Source: Pseudomonadota bacterium
Lineage (GTDB): Bacteria; Pseudomonadota; Gammaproteobacteria; Xanthomonadales; SZUA-38
Direction of reading: 5' to 3'
Assembly: GCA_039033415.1 (NCBI GenBank)
Contig: JBCCCR010000028.1
Location: 1-64,000, forward strand
Length of the DNA stretch: 64,000 nt
The notes below the pieces were generated by a model. That model had not been told where the DNA came from and ran no database searches. It saw only the letters and a list, made by a program, of their open reading frames with translations. A program made the position numbers and the translations under genes. Shown piece after piece: positions 29,885 to 38,432 of the stretch (within the stretch, counting starts at the first letter, position 1; every line of letters starts with the position of its first letter).

Positions 29885-30342
29885 TGCGTCTGCTGGTAGT
29901 TTTCCAGACCCACCTTCTCGATCAGTCCGAGCTGGGTCTCCAGCCAGTCCACATGCTCTTCTTCGTTATCGAGGATCTCTCGGAACAGCTCCCGGCTCAC
30001 GTAGTCGCGGACGGAATCAGCATAGTTGACGGCCTCACGGAGATCGGGGATAGCCTCCATCTCCAGATCGAGATCGCACTGCAGAATCTCAGGAACCGTC
30101 TCGCCGATACGAAGCCGACCGAGATCCTGCAGGTTGGGCAGGCCTTCGAGGAAGAGGATCCGCTCGATGAGCTTGTCCGCATGCTGCATCTCTTCGATCG
30201 ACTCGTGGTATTCATAGTCGCCCAGCTTGTCCAGGCCCCAGTCTTTCAGCATGCGAGAGTGGAGAAAATACTGGTTAATCGCGCGAAGCTCGTTATAGAG
30301 GATCTTGTTGAGATGCTCGATGACCTTGGAATCGCCTTTCAT
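29863..30342 (-). CDS. bfr: Bacterioferritin
   Basis: A 159-residue haem-containing ferritin that stores iron in a 24-mer shell. The ferroxidase ligands are all present: Glu18 (NELRA), Glu51 and His54 (SIEEMQHAD), Glu94, and Glu127/His130 (EEEHVDW). The haem ligand Met52 is also conserved, so this is a haem-binding subunit. It is downstream of bfd on the same strand, separated by about 150 bp that holds a -10-like TATAAG but no clear -35. Confidence 0.97.
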   Translation of the reverse strand: MKGDSKVIEHLNKILYNELRAINQYFLHSRMLKDWGLDKLGDYEYHESIEEMQHADKLIERILFLEGLPNLQDLGRLRIGETVPEILQCDLDLEMEAIPDLREAVNYADSVRDYVSRELFREILDNEEEHVDWLETQLGLIEKVGLENYQQTQISPKEG

Positions 30343-30491
30343 TGTGTTCAGCTTCCTTGAATTGGTGAGGACCAGACTCGGTTTCAGCCGTGATCTTATA
30401 CCGAGGAAGCGTAGTCGAAGTGTGAAAAATAGTCGAGCACAAGAAAACCGCCAGCTAACGGCAGTCTCGAAAAAAGCGTTTGTGCTGCTTT

Positions 30492-30510
30492 ACTTAAGCT
30501 GGGCTTAAGT
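30492..30510. repeat. Perfect inverted repeat at the bfd stop codon
   Basis: ACTTAAGC, TGG, GCTTAAGT: an 8-bp perfect palindrome with a 3-nt loop that includes the bfd TAA. There is no adjoining T-run, so it could be a terminator stem, an mRNA end stabiliser or a protein-binding site. Confidence 0.5.
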
Positions 30511-30718
30511 TGTGCAGGTTTAGAACGTCGAGCACGTGGCCCGGACCCTCGCTGCGGTGCTCGTCGAGCAGGCTGATCGCCGTATCAACGCAGCTTCCAC
30601 AGTTCGTGGCGCATCCCGTCTGAGCCCGCAGATCGCCAATACTCGACGCTCCGCCACGAATGGCTTCGCGGATCTGCTTTTCGGACACAGCATTACAAAC
30701 GCAAATAATCACGTTCAT
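30494..30718 (-). CDS. bfd: Bacterioferritin-associated ferredoxin
   Basis: A 74-residue [2Fe-2S] ferredoxin that docks on bacterioferritin and passes electrons to the haem to release stored iron. Cluster ligands are Cys6 and Cys8 (CVC) and Cys40/Cys43 (NCGSC), the spacing of E. coli Bfd. The ATG at 30718 gives MNVIICVCNAVSEKQIREAI; a GTG two codons later is an alternative because the promoter seen upstream would start transcription almost at the start codon. It is followed by bfr. Confidence 0.92.
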   Translation of the reverse strand: MNVIICVCNAVSEKQIREAIRGGASSIGDLRAQTGCATNCGSCVDTAISLLDEHRSEGPGHVLDVLNLHNLSPA

Positions 30719-30719
30719 A

Positions 30720-30749
30720 ATTAAAATGCAAACACGAATGATTGTCAAT
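30720..30749 (-). promoter_or_regulatory. bfd promoter overlapped by a Fur-box-like sequence
   Basis: Minus strand: TTGACA (30743-30748), 17 nt, TTTAAT (30720-30725), a near-consensus sigma-70 promoter. Overlapping it is TTATTGACAATCATTCGT, which matches about 12 of 19 positions of the Fur consensus, with GACAATCATT as the core. Repression of bfd by Fe-Fur is the usual logic for this gene. The promoter lies over the rppH 3' end. Confidence 0.6.
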
Positions 30750-31254
30750 AAGAAACTGAGCGGCTGGCCTGTTTTTCGAGCACCGGGGCGAGCATCGGCT
30801 CAAAATGCGTCAGCGCCCGCCGGTAAACCGGGCGTTTGAAGTGCACCACGTTTTGCGCCGGGTACCAGAAGTCGACCCAGCGGAAAGAATCAAATTCGGG
30901 GCTATCGCTGTGATCCAGACGCAACGCGCTCTCGCTGGCGACCAGCCGCAAAAGAAACCAGACCTGTTTCTGGCCGAGACAGGGCAACCGTTCGGTTCGA
31001 CGGCGCAGACGTTGGGGCAGGCGATAGCGGAGCCAGCCCGGCGTTGCCCCGAGCAGCTCGACATCCTGAGTCGCTAAGCCGGTCTCTTCCTCGAGTTCCC
31101 GGTACATGGCCTCCTCGGGCGTTTCGTCGGTGCGCATGCCCCCCTGCGGGAATTGCCAGCCGTCCCGGGTGATGCGTCTGGCCCAGAACAGCTTGCCGTC
31201 TTCCCGGCTCAGAACAATGCCGACGTTTGGACGAAAGCCGTCCGGATCGATCAT
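30745..31254 (-). CDS. rppH: RNA 5' pyrophosphohydrolase
   Basis: A 169-residue Nudix enzyme that removes pyrophosphate from mRNA 5' ends to trigger decay. It begins [15 protein letters not shown], typical of RppH. The Nudix box [20 protein letters not shown] is intact, and [20 protein letters not shown] matches the family C-terminus. Its 3' end carries the bfd promoter. The 209 bp up to the divergent DUF1631 gene holds presumably both promoters; I see no gene there. Confidence 0.95.
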   Translation of the reverse strand: MIDPDGFRPNVGIVLSREDGKLFWARRITRDGWQFPQGGMRTDETPEEAMYRELEEETGLATQDVELLGATPGWLRYRLPQRLRRRTERLPCLGQKQVWFLLRLVASESALRLDHSDSPEFDSFRWVDFWYPAQNVVHFKRPVYRRALTHFEPMLAPVLEKQASRSVSY

Positions 31255-31463
31255 CTACTTCCTCCACTGCTCGATCGATTGTTCCACGGGCGACCGGTTT
31301 CGGGCAAGTCGTCCCAGCGCCCTTTTGAAGACCTTTGTGTCAAACAATGTGACTGCCAATAGCTGCTGACGAATCAAGACCTTAAAGCTGCTATGCTTGT
31401 GACCGATAACAAGGCGGAAACCGCCAAAAAAAGTCTACCCCGGATACTGATCGAAAGAAGTCC

Positions 31464-34043
31464 ATGTCCAAGGTCCCATCGAATATGTCTCAGGATCAAA
31501 ACGCGGCGCTGGGTGCTCTTCCGAAGAGACCAACCGAGCTGCTCAGCGCCTGTGAGCGGGACCTGATCAAACACCTGCTGACCTACATCACGCCGGCCTT
31601 CGAAGACACCGACAAAGCGCTGTTTGATCAGGCGGCCAAAGCCGCCAGCACGGAGGGGCAGAATCGGCTGTTTGAGGCCATGAACACGATCAAGGGTAAG
31701 AAGACCTTGTTCACCGAAGCGTTGAGCGAGCAAGTCACCGCCGCCTTCGCGGATTTCATCAAAGGCGCGCCGGAGCCGGAAGACCATGGCCTGACCTTCG
31801 GACACAACGAAATGAGCCTCGTGGAGGAGCAGGATCTGGAGGAAGGCCTGGCCATCACGCAGATGGTCAGCAAGGCGGAAATCCGCAATACCCAGGCCAT
31901 CTACGCGCTAAACCAGCGATTCTCGGTACTCAACCGCGGCCTGCCGGTCAAAAACGATACCAATCCCTGCGGACCGCTCAAGCTGGGCCGCGCGATCCGC
32001 AAGGCCGCCGAGTGCATCGAGGTGCCCTCCGGACCCAAAGTACTGCTCTTCAACGCGCTGGACCGCCAGATCCATGCTCAGATTGGCACCTGCTACGAGG
32101 AGCTCAACAAGCGGCTGATCGAAGCGGGCGTCCTGCCTAACCTGAAGTTTGAAAAGCCCGCCAAGCCCGCCCGCCGAGCGCCACCGCGGGGCAGCGAGGG
32201 AAGCGAACCGGATAGTCCGCAGCCAGCCATGGACCCGGTCAGCAACACGCCGGAGCTCGATTTTTTTGGCCGGGCCACCCAGGGTGTGGCTGACGCCAGC
32301 GGCCTGCCCCAGAACGCCACCGATGCCGGTCTCGTTCAGGATATCCGCCAGATGCTCAGCGAGATTGCCGGCCCGGCGGCGCAGGTACCGCCCGCCGGAG
32401 TCAGTTTCGCACCGCCGCCAGCGCTACAAACCGCCCTGTCGAGCCTCCAGTCCCAGCTGGCCATGCCCGGCCCCGAACAGGTCGCCGAACTGCTCAGTGC
32501 CGCCGAGATCAAGCAGCTGGTTCGCAAGGCGCTGGGCACTGATCCCACCGGCAGACCCATGGCGCTGGCCAATCATCACGCGCAAACCATCGACATCATG
32601 GGCATGCTCTACGACCACATTCAGCAGGAGAATCTGCTGCATGAACCGGTCCAGCAGCTGCTGCACCGGCTGCAGCTACCCATGATTCGAGTGGCGCTGC
32701 AGGAAGAGAGTTTCTTCGAGGAGCGCGAGCATCCGGCGCGCCAGTTTTTCAACACGATTGCCGACGCCGGCGAGCTGTGGCTCGAAGACGAGCCGCAGGA
32801 GTCTCCGACCTTCCAGAAAATGCAGGTTGCCGTCGACCGAATTCTCACCGATTACCAGGACGACCTGAACGTCTTCAAAGAGCTGATCGGCGATCTCGAT
32901 AAACACATCGGGACCCTCAGCAAGAAAGCAAAGCTGGCCGAAAAACGCCAGGTTGAGCGCGCTCGGGGCCAGGAAAAGCTCGAGCTGGCGCGAGAGCAGG
33001 CGCGCAACGAAATGGAGCGCCTGATCAAGAAATATCAGCCGCCCCGCTTTGTTGAGTCTGTGCTGGAGCACCCGTGGACCGACTTCATGGCGCTGACGGC
33101 GCTGCGCTATGGGGATGAAGGTGAGCAGTGGAAAGAGGCGCGAAAGGTCGCCAAGACGCTGATTTTCTCGGTCCGTAAGGGCCTGTCGGAAAGCGTCAAA
33201 ATGAAGCTGCGCAGCAAGGTCTCCTGGCTGACGCAGAAGCTCTCGCATGGGCTGAGCCAGGTCGGCTATTTCGAGCAGGACGTCAAGGTGGTCCTCGGCA
33301 ACCTCGAGACCTGCCATCGCTGGTCGCTGGCGCCGAAGAAACGCAAGAAGAAAGTTGCGCAGCCGGCGCTTCGCACAGGACCCGGACGCACCGCGAGGCC
33401 GTCAGCACCCGCCGCTGAGCCGCCAGCGCCCGCTGAAACCGACCCGCCCGAGGCGGGCGAGGCCGCAACGCCCGAATGGGCTGACGCCGACCCGCCGGCC
33501 TCCGCGGAACCGCCGGCACCAGCCGCCGCTGAACCTGCCCCCGAACCGACGGAAGCGCCCACCGAAACCACTGAGCAGGCTGACGCCGCTCCTGGCAGCG
33601 AAGACGTTGCCGCGATGGTGGAGGCTGAACCGGAGCCGCCAGCGGTACTCCATGAGCCGGCACCCCGCAGCGAGGCAGGCAGCAAGCTGGCGGAGCCGAG
33701 CGTCAAGCCGGTCGCGCGGACGGAGCTTACGGCCGATCAAAAACATAACCTGGCCAAGGTTCGGCTGATGGCCTTTGGCACGTGGTTTGAGCTCAAGCTC
33801 GGCGACGACCAAAACTGGATCAAGCGCAAGCTGTCCTGGTACAGCCCCGTCACCGGCCGGTGTCTGTTCGTCAACAACCGTGGCGGCATGGCAGAGGAGC
33901 TCAACCTGCACGATTTGGCGATTGCCATGTCGGAGGACCGGGCCCGAGTATTTGAGGCCAACGCGAGGCCGCTGATGGATCGCGCATTTGAATCGATCTT
34001 CACCCGGCTGAAGGGGCTGGTGACGAAGAAGTCTACGGCCTGA
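31464..34043 (+). CDS. DUF1631-family protein
   Basis: An 859-residue soluble protein of the DUF1631 family, sometimes misnamed thymidine phosphorylase. The N-terminal region (about 25-240) and the middle (about 330-620) are helical and conserved. A long Pro/Ala/Glu-rich linker (about 635-750) separates them from a C-terminal domain (WFELKLGDDQNWIKRKLSW, then TGRCLFVNNRGG) that resembles a PilZ-like beta-barrel used by the family. Function unknown; its neighbour is a PilZ protein, and both may belong to the c-di-GMP network with the signalling genes just upstream. Confidence 0.85.
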   Translation: MSKVPSNMSQDQNAALGALPKRPTELLSACERDLIKHLLTYITPAFEDTDKALFDQAAKAASTEGQNRLFEAMNTIKGKKTLFTEALSEQVTAAFADFIKGAPEPEDHGLTFGHNEMSLVEEQDLEEGLAITQMVSKAEIRNTQAIYALNQRFSVLNRGLPVKNDTNPCGPLKLGRAIRKAAECIEVPSGPKVLLFNALDRQIHAQIGTCYEELNKRLIEAGVLPNLKFEKPAKPARRAPPRGSEGSEPDSPQPAMDPVSNTPELDFFGRATQGVADASGLPQNATDAGLVQDIRQMLSEIAGPAAQVPPAGVSFAPPPALQTALSSLQSQLAMPGPEQVAELLSAAEIKQLVRKALGTDPTGRPMALANHHAQTIDIMGMLYDHIQQENLLHEPVQQLLHRLQLPMIRVALQEESFFEEREHPARQFFNTIADAGELWLEDEPQESPTFQKMQVAVDRILTDYQDDLNVFKELIGDLDKHIGTLSKKAKLAEKRQVERARGQEKLELAREQARNEMERLIKKYQPPRFVESVLEHPWTDFMALTALRYGDEGEQWKEARKVAKTLIFSVRKGLSESVKMKLRSKVSWLTQKLSHGLSQVGYFEQDVKVVLGNLETCHRWSLAPKKRKKKVAQPALRTGPGRTARPSAPAAEPPAPAETDPPEAGEAATPEWADADPPASAEPPAPAAAEPAPEPTEAPTETTEQADAAPGSEDVAAMVEAEPEPPAVLHEPAPRSEAGSKLAEPSVKPVARTELTADQKHNLAKVRLMAFGTWFELKLGDDQNWIKRKLSWYSPVTGRCLFVNNRGGMAEELNLHDLAIAMSEDRARVFEANARPLMDRAFESIFTRLKGLVTKKSTA

Positions 34044-34175
34044 GGGCGTCGCCCACGGCCATAACGGAAGTCAGGAAAACCAGATATAGCAACCGTACCG
34101 ACGGTTTCAAAATCGCCGCGGATCGGAACTTCACCAGGGGGAGCTGGTGGCAACTGAGGGAAAAGGTGTCTCCAC

Positions 34176-34526
34176 ATGAGTCAACAAGTGAGGGCTGAAC
34201 AGCGTTCGGCCGCGAGAAAAGAACTGTCGACGATCGTCGACGTGTTCGACACGATGTCCGGAGAGAGGGTTGGCCACATCGGCAACATCTCGCGGTCCGG
34301 CATGATGGTCATTTGCCAAAGAAAGGTTGGCGAAGGACACCTGTACCAGCTGGGCTTTACGCTGCCCGAGCCAGAGCCTGCGCCGCCCCGTCAGTTCAAC
34401 GTGGGCGCAATGTGTCTGTGGTGTTCGGAGGCGGAGTCAACCGGCACATTCTGGGCCGGCTTTGAGGTCATCGATATCGCCGACGACGAGGCGGAAATCC
34501 TGGAAGGAATTGTCGTTACCCTTTAG
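34176..34526 (+). CDS. PilZ-domain protein
   Basis: A 116-residue single-domain protein. The two halves of the c-di-GMP-binding signature are present: RxxxR at residues 10-14 (RSAAR) and (D/N)xSxxG at 37-42 (NISRSG). It should therefore bind the second messenger and act by changing partner. It lies 132 bp after the DUF1631 gene on the same strand. Confidence 0.88.
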   Translation: MSQQVRAEQRSAARKELSTIVDVFDTMSGERVGHIGNISRSGMMVICQRKVGEGHLYQLGFTLPEPEPAPPRQFNVGAMCLWCSEAESTGTFWAGFEVIDIADDEAEILEGIVVTL

Positions 34527-34687
34527 TGTCTTGACCCAGCGCGTAGCCGCGTCGGCCCTGCCCCTGCCACTCGCCGCTGCTGCGCTGCTGCCGCGGCTGA
34601 CTTTTCCCCGCGGTAGGCCTGCCTGCATGCATATTCTGGGACCCGAGTGAGCGTTATACTGACGCCCCGCTCAGCAAGGACCACAGC

Positions 34688-36007
34688 ATGTCTGCTGCCC
34701 AAAGCCACTACGCCGACCATCACCGCCGCCTGCAGGACATCTTCGAGCAGGCAGTCGAAGGCCTGGGGTTTGACGCCGTCGCCATTTACGCCGGCACCGC
34801 CAAGATCGCCTTTCTGGACGATTATCATTTCCCGTTCAAGGCCAATCCCCACTTCCTTTGGTGGGCTCCGCTGGAAGAACTGGCCGAGAGCTGGATCCTG
34901 GTCAGGCCCGGGGACCGGCCTCTGCTGCTCTACCATCAACCGGCCGACTACTGGCACCTGCCGCCATCCGACCCGGAGGGCTACTGGACCTCACACTTTG
35001 ACATCACGGTAACCGGAGACGCTCAGGAAGCCCGAAGCGCTTTGCCCGGCGACCTTTCTCGCGTAGCGGTCATCGGCGAGAACCCACCCGACTGGGGCTT
35101 TGCTGAGATCAACCCCGAAACGCTGATCAATCGCCTCCATTGGCAGCGCGCGGCCAAATCGGAGTACGAGCTGTGTCTGATGCGCAGCGCCTCAGAGAGT
35201 GGCGCCCGGGCCCATCGCGCCGCGGCGAAGGCGTTTGCTGAGGGCGACAGCGAGTATGAGATCCACCTCAAGTATCTGGCTGCCTGTCACCATGCGGAGA
35301 AAGAGCTGCCCTACAACAACATCATCGCGCTGAACGACCACGCGGCAGTGCTGCATTACCAAAACCTGTCCCGGGACCGGAGCGGTCCCCGCAACAGCTT
35401 CCTCATCGACGCCGGCGCCATGTGCGAGGGTTATGCCAGCGACATCACCCGAACCTATGCCCGCGCTGGAAGCGGCTTTGCTGAACTCGTCAGCGCGATG
35501 GAGGAGCGCCAGCAGCAGATGGTGGACGGCGTGCGGGCGGGCGCGTGGTACCCGGAACTCCACCAGCAGGCTCATCAGCATGTGGCTGAATTGCTGGAGC
35601 AGTTCGAGCTGGTCAATATGCCGGCCGCAGATCAGCTCGAGGCCGGCATCACAAGTACCTTCCTGCCACACGGCCTGGGCCACCTGATCGGGCTGCAGGT
35701 GCATGACGTCGGCGGTCAGCAGGCTGAACCGGACGGCGGCCAAAAACCGCCGCCCGAGACCCATCCGTTCCTGCGCACCACCCGACAAATTGAGGCAGGT
35801 TTTGTCGTGACCATTGAGCCGGGGCTGTACCTGATTCCTGCTCTGCTGCAGCTCCTAAAGGAGGGGCCACACAAACAGGCGGTGAACTGGGAGCTGATCG
35901 AGCAGTGGCTGCCGTTCGGCGGCATTCGGATCGAAGATGACGTCGTCGCCCGCAGCAGCGGCAGCCCGGAGAACCTGACCCGGGACGCCTTCGCCCGGAT
36001 CGACTAA
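34688..36007 (+). CDS. pepQ: Xaa-Pro dipeptidase
   Basis: A 439-residue M24 metallopeptidase that cleaves dipeptides with C-terminal proline. It has an N-terminal creatinase-like domain. The pita-bread catalytic domain has the metal ligands Asp (LIDAGAMCEGYASDITRTYA, two aspartates), His (HGLGHLIGLQVHDVGG), and Glu in TIEPGLY and GIRIEDDV. Length and order match E. coli PepQ (443). A -10-like TATACT at about 34655 precedes it. Convergent with the metalloprotease gene, 13 bp apart. Confidence 0.96.
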   Translation: MSAAQSHYADHHRRLQDIFEQAVEGLGFDAVAIYAGTAKIAFLDDYHFPFKANPHFLWWAPLEELAESWILVRPGDRPLLLYHQPADYWHLPPSDPEGYWTSHFDITVTGDAQEARSALPGDLSRVAVIGENPPDWGFAEINPETLINRLHWQRAAKSEYELCLMRSASESGARAHRAAAKAFAEGDSEYEIHLKYLAACHHAEKELPYNNIIALNDHAAVLHYQNLSRDRSGPRNSFLIDAGAMCEGYASDITRTYARAGSGFAELVSAMEERQQQMVDGVRAGAWYPELHQQAHQHVAELLEQFELVNMPAADQLEAGITSTFLPHGLGHLIGLQVHDVGGQQAEPDGGQKPPPETHPFLRTTRQIEAGFVVTIEPGLYLIPALLQLLKEGPHKQAVNWELIEQWLPFGGIRIEDDVVARSSGSPENLTRDAFARID

Positions 36008-36020
36008 GCGCGGGGTTCCG

Positions 36021-38432
36021 TTAGATCGGAGAACCAGGCGGAACGGTTTCTCGGGCGGGAAGCCCGTCCATGCTGGGATCTTCCAGAAACCGGGTGATCT
36101 CACTGGCCATCTGGCGCGCCTGCGGCGTGCGACGCAGCTCACCGATGAGGTTAGTCAGCCTGTCGCGCACCGCCATGCCGGTCGGATCGGCGCCTCCTGA
36201 CACGGCCGCTCGCTGCAGCTCGCGCAGCGCCACCCACGCGGTCTCGAGTTCGATCAAGCCCGCGTCGCGCTGAATCACCGGCAAGATCAGCCGCTCGGTA
36301 TATTGCTCCAGCAGCTCACCGAGACTGAGCTGACCGGCATCGGTCGCGGTCTGCTGATGGACGCGCTGCAGACGGTTCGGCTCCAGCACCATCTGCGTGA
36401 TCAGCTGGGAGAGTGCCCGGGCTGGTGCCGCCTGATCAAAGTGATTGGCCGTACGGTGCGAAAAGTACTCCCGGCTACGTCGGTCGCCATAGGATGGCGG
36501 CACGAGATAAGGCAGCAGAGACTGCGGCAGCCGGAGCTCGTCGGGACCCAGCGCACCAAGCAGCACATTCAGCGCCTCCCGCTGCTCTTCGCCGGGAATC
36601 ACCGACAGCCCGTCGGTTGAATCACCCCGCAGCACGTAGTCGTAGTCAACGCCGCCGACCAGCTTCGCCACCGCTTCAGCCTGGTAGCGATGCAGGAGGA
36701 AGGTCGGGACCAGCGCTTCTTCCAGCTTCGCGAGTGGCTCTCCAGGCCGGATCACCGCCGGACTGAACCCGGCCAACGCCGCGCGGCGAACGGCACGGAG
36801 TTCCGAAAACCGATCCAGGACGCTCGCTCCGTTGTCCCATAGATGGGCGCCCGCATGAGCCGTTGCCGGCCCCCGGACTTCCGGGTCAGAAACAAATCTG
36901 AGACCGTCCTGATGCGCCGCTGTCAGGATTTGAGCCAGGCCGGCCAGCTCCTGCTGCGTCTCGGCAAAAACCCGGTAACCGTAGTTGATCGCGGCCTTAT
37001 CCCACTCGCCGATATCGACGTCGTAGGCGTTCGCCAGACTGACCCGCCCGCTGGCGTTGAGCTTCACATTCGGGTGCGGGTAGTCCATCACCGACGCATC
37101 ACCCCAGGCGCTGGCAAAAAAGTTGTGAGCCAGGCCCAGCGTGTGGCCGACCTCGTGGGCCGACAGCTGGCGCAGGCGGGCCAGCGCCATTTCGCGAGCG
37201 GCCGTGCCGCCGTCACCATCATCGCTGAACGGTGCAGTGAGGCCCTGCGCGATGAGCATGTCCTGACGAACCCGCAGCGAGCCCAGACTCACGTGCCCTT
37301 TGATGATCTCGCCGGTGCGCGGGTCGATAATCCCCCAGCCGTAAGACCAGCCGCGGGTTGAACGGTGTACCCACTGAATGACGTTATAGCGGATGTCCAG
37401 CGGATCGACGCCTTCGGGCAGCACCTCAACCTGAAAAGCATTGCGAAAGCCCGCCGCCTCAAAAGCCTGGTTCCACCAGCTTGCGCCCTCGATCAGGGCG
37501 GAGCGAATCGGCTCCGGAGCACCCCGATCCACGTAATAGATCAGCGGCTCCACCGCCTCGCTCACCGCTGCCTGGGGGTCTTTCTTTTCCAGGCGGTGTC
37601 GCACCAAAAGGTGCTTGCCGAGCGCCTCGTCCAGACCCGCCGCGTAGTCGAGGTAAGGCACGGAAAAGTAGCCTGACCGAGGATGATAGGTCCGCAGCGG
37701 AAAATTGTCGTCGGGCAGCTGAATAAACTCATGCCGGGTTTTGACCGTAGCCGCCGTCGGCGTCGGCACGACGCTGCGCAGCTGCGCGCCGGGCTTGTCG
37801 CCGGTCAGCGTGATCCAGGATTCCAGCAGCGTGTTTTCCGGGAAACTCTTGAGCATCTCCGGATCGGGCGCTGAGCGCCCCGCGTCCACCCGATAAGCAC
37901 CCTCCTCCAGCGCCGCCAGCCTTGCGGCGACACCGTAGGCATCGCTCGTCAGGAGCGGCGTCAAGTCGACCAGCGCGACGGTCGGTGCCTGGCCGCTGTC
38001 ATCGCGTGCCTCCGCCACCACGGTGAAACCCGCCAAAACGCTGCGCGCGAAAGCTTCGGAGACCGCCCGGCGCTCGTCAGGATTATCCGACACGGCGCGG
38101 AACGCGAGGTTGCGTTCAACGAGGAGCACCTTCGGCCCGCTGCGGCTGAAATAGACCACCTTAGTGTCGCTAAGCTGCCCTCGGTCAAGCCCGATGTCGT
38201 TTGATCCGAGGCCGGTCGGCAGCGACACCATATAGAGGATGTCTTCGTCAAAGCGACTGATCTCGGCCAGTACCCGGCCCTTTTCAGCGTCCCACCACAG
38301 CGGAATAAAACCGTCCACCCGGCGTGCGCCCGCCGTCGCCTCCGTAAGCTCGGGCAGCGCCTGGACCGGCTGAACAGCGGCCACCATCATCGTGATCAAC
38401 AGCAAGAGCAGGGGATAGGTTTTTCTAATCAT
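36021..38432 (-). CDS. Secreted zinc-dependent metalloprotease
   Basis: An 803-residue exported protein of the DUF5117/DUF4953 metalloprotease group. A signal peptide (MIRKTYPLLLLLITMMVAAV..VQA) opens it. The zincin motif HEVGHTLGLAHN is intact, with a nearby SVMDYPHPN that looks like the Met-turn of metzincins. The N-terminal domain is beta-rich, with DGFIPLWWDAEKGRVLAEI. The target is unknown, probably extracellular peptide or protein. I use the ATG at 38432, which overlaps the M28 stop by 8 bp; a longer frame from 38612 lies inside the M28 gene and is rejected. Confidence 0.88.
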   Translation of the reverse strand: MIRKTYPLLLLLITMMVAAVQPVQALPELTEATAGARRVDGFIPLWWDAEKGRVLAEISRFDEDILYMVSLPTGLGSNDIGLDRGQLSDTKVVYFSRSGPKVLLVERNLAFRAVSDNPDERRAVSEAFARSVLAGFTVVAEARDDSGQAPTVALVDLTPLLTSDAYGVAARLAALEEGAYRVDAGRSAPDPEMLKSFPENTLLESWITLTGDKPGAQLRSVVPTPTAATVKTRHEFIQLPDDNFPLRTYHPRSGYFSVPYLDYAAGLDEALGKHLLVRHRLEKKDPQAAVSEAVEPLIYYVDRGAPEPIRSALIEGASWWNQAFEAAGFRNAFQVEVLPEGVDPLDIRYNVIQWVHRSTRGWSYGWGIIDPRTGEIIKGHVSLGSLRVRQDMLIAQGLTAPFSDDGDGGTAAREMALARLRQLSAHEVGHTLGLAHNFFASAWGDASVMDYPHPNVKLNASGRVSLANAYDVDIGEWDKAAINYGYRVFAETQQELAGLAQILTAAHQDGLRFVSDPEVRGPATAHAGAHLWDNGASVLDRFSELRAVRRAALAGFSPAVIRPGEPLAKLEEALVPTFLLHRYQAEAVAKLVGGVDYDYVLRGDSTDGLSVIPGEEQREALNVLLGALGPDELRLPQSLLPYLVPPSYGDRRSREYFSHRTANHFDQAAPARALSQLITQMVLEPNRLQRVHQQTATDAGQLSLGELLEQYTERLILPVIQRDAGLIELETAWVALRELQRAAVSGGADPTGMAVRDRLTNLIGELRRTPQARQMASEITRFLEDPSMDGLPARETVPPGSPI

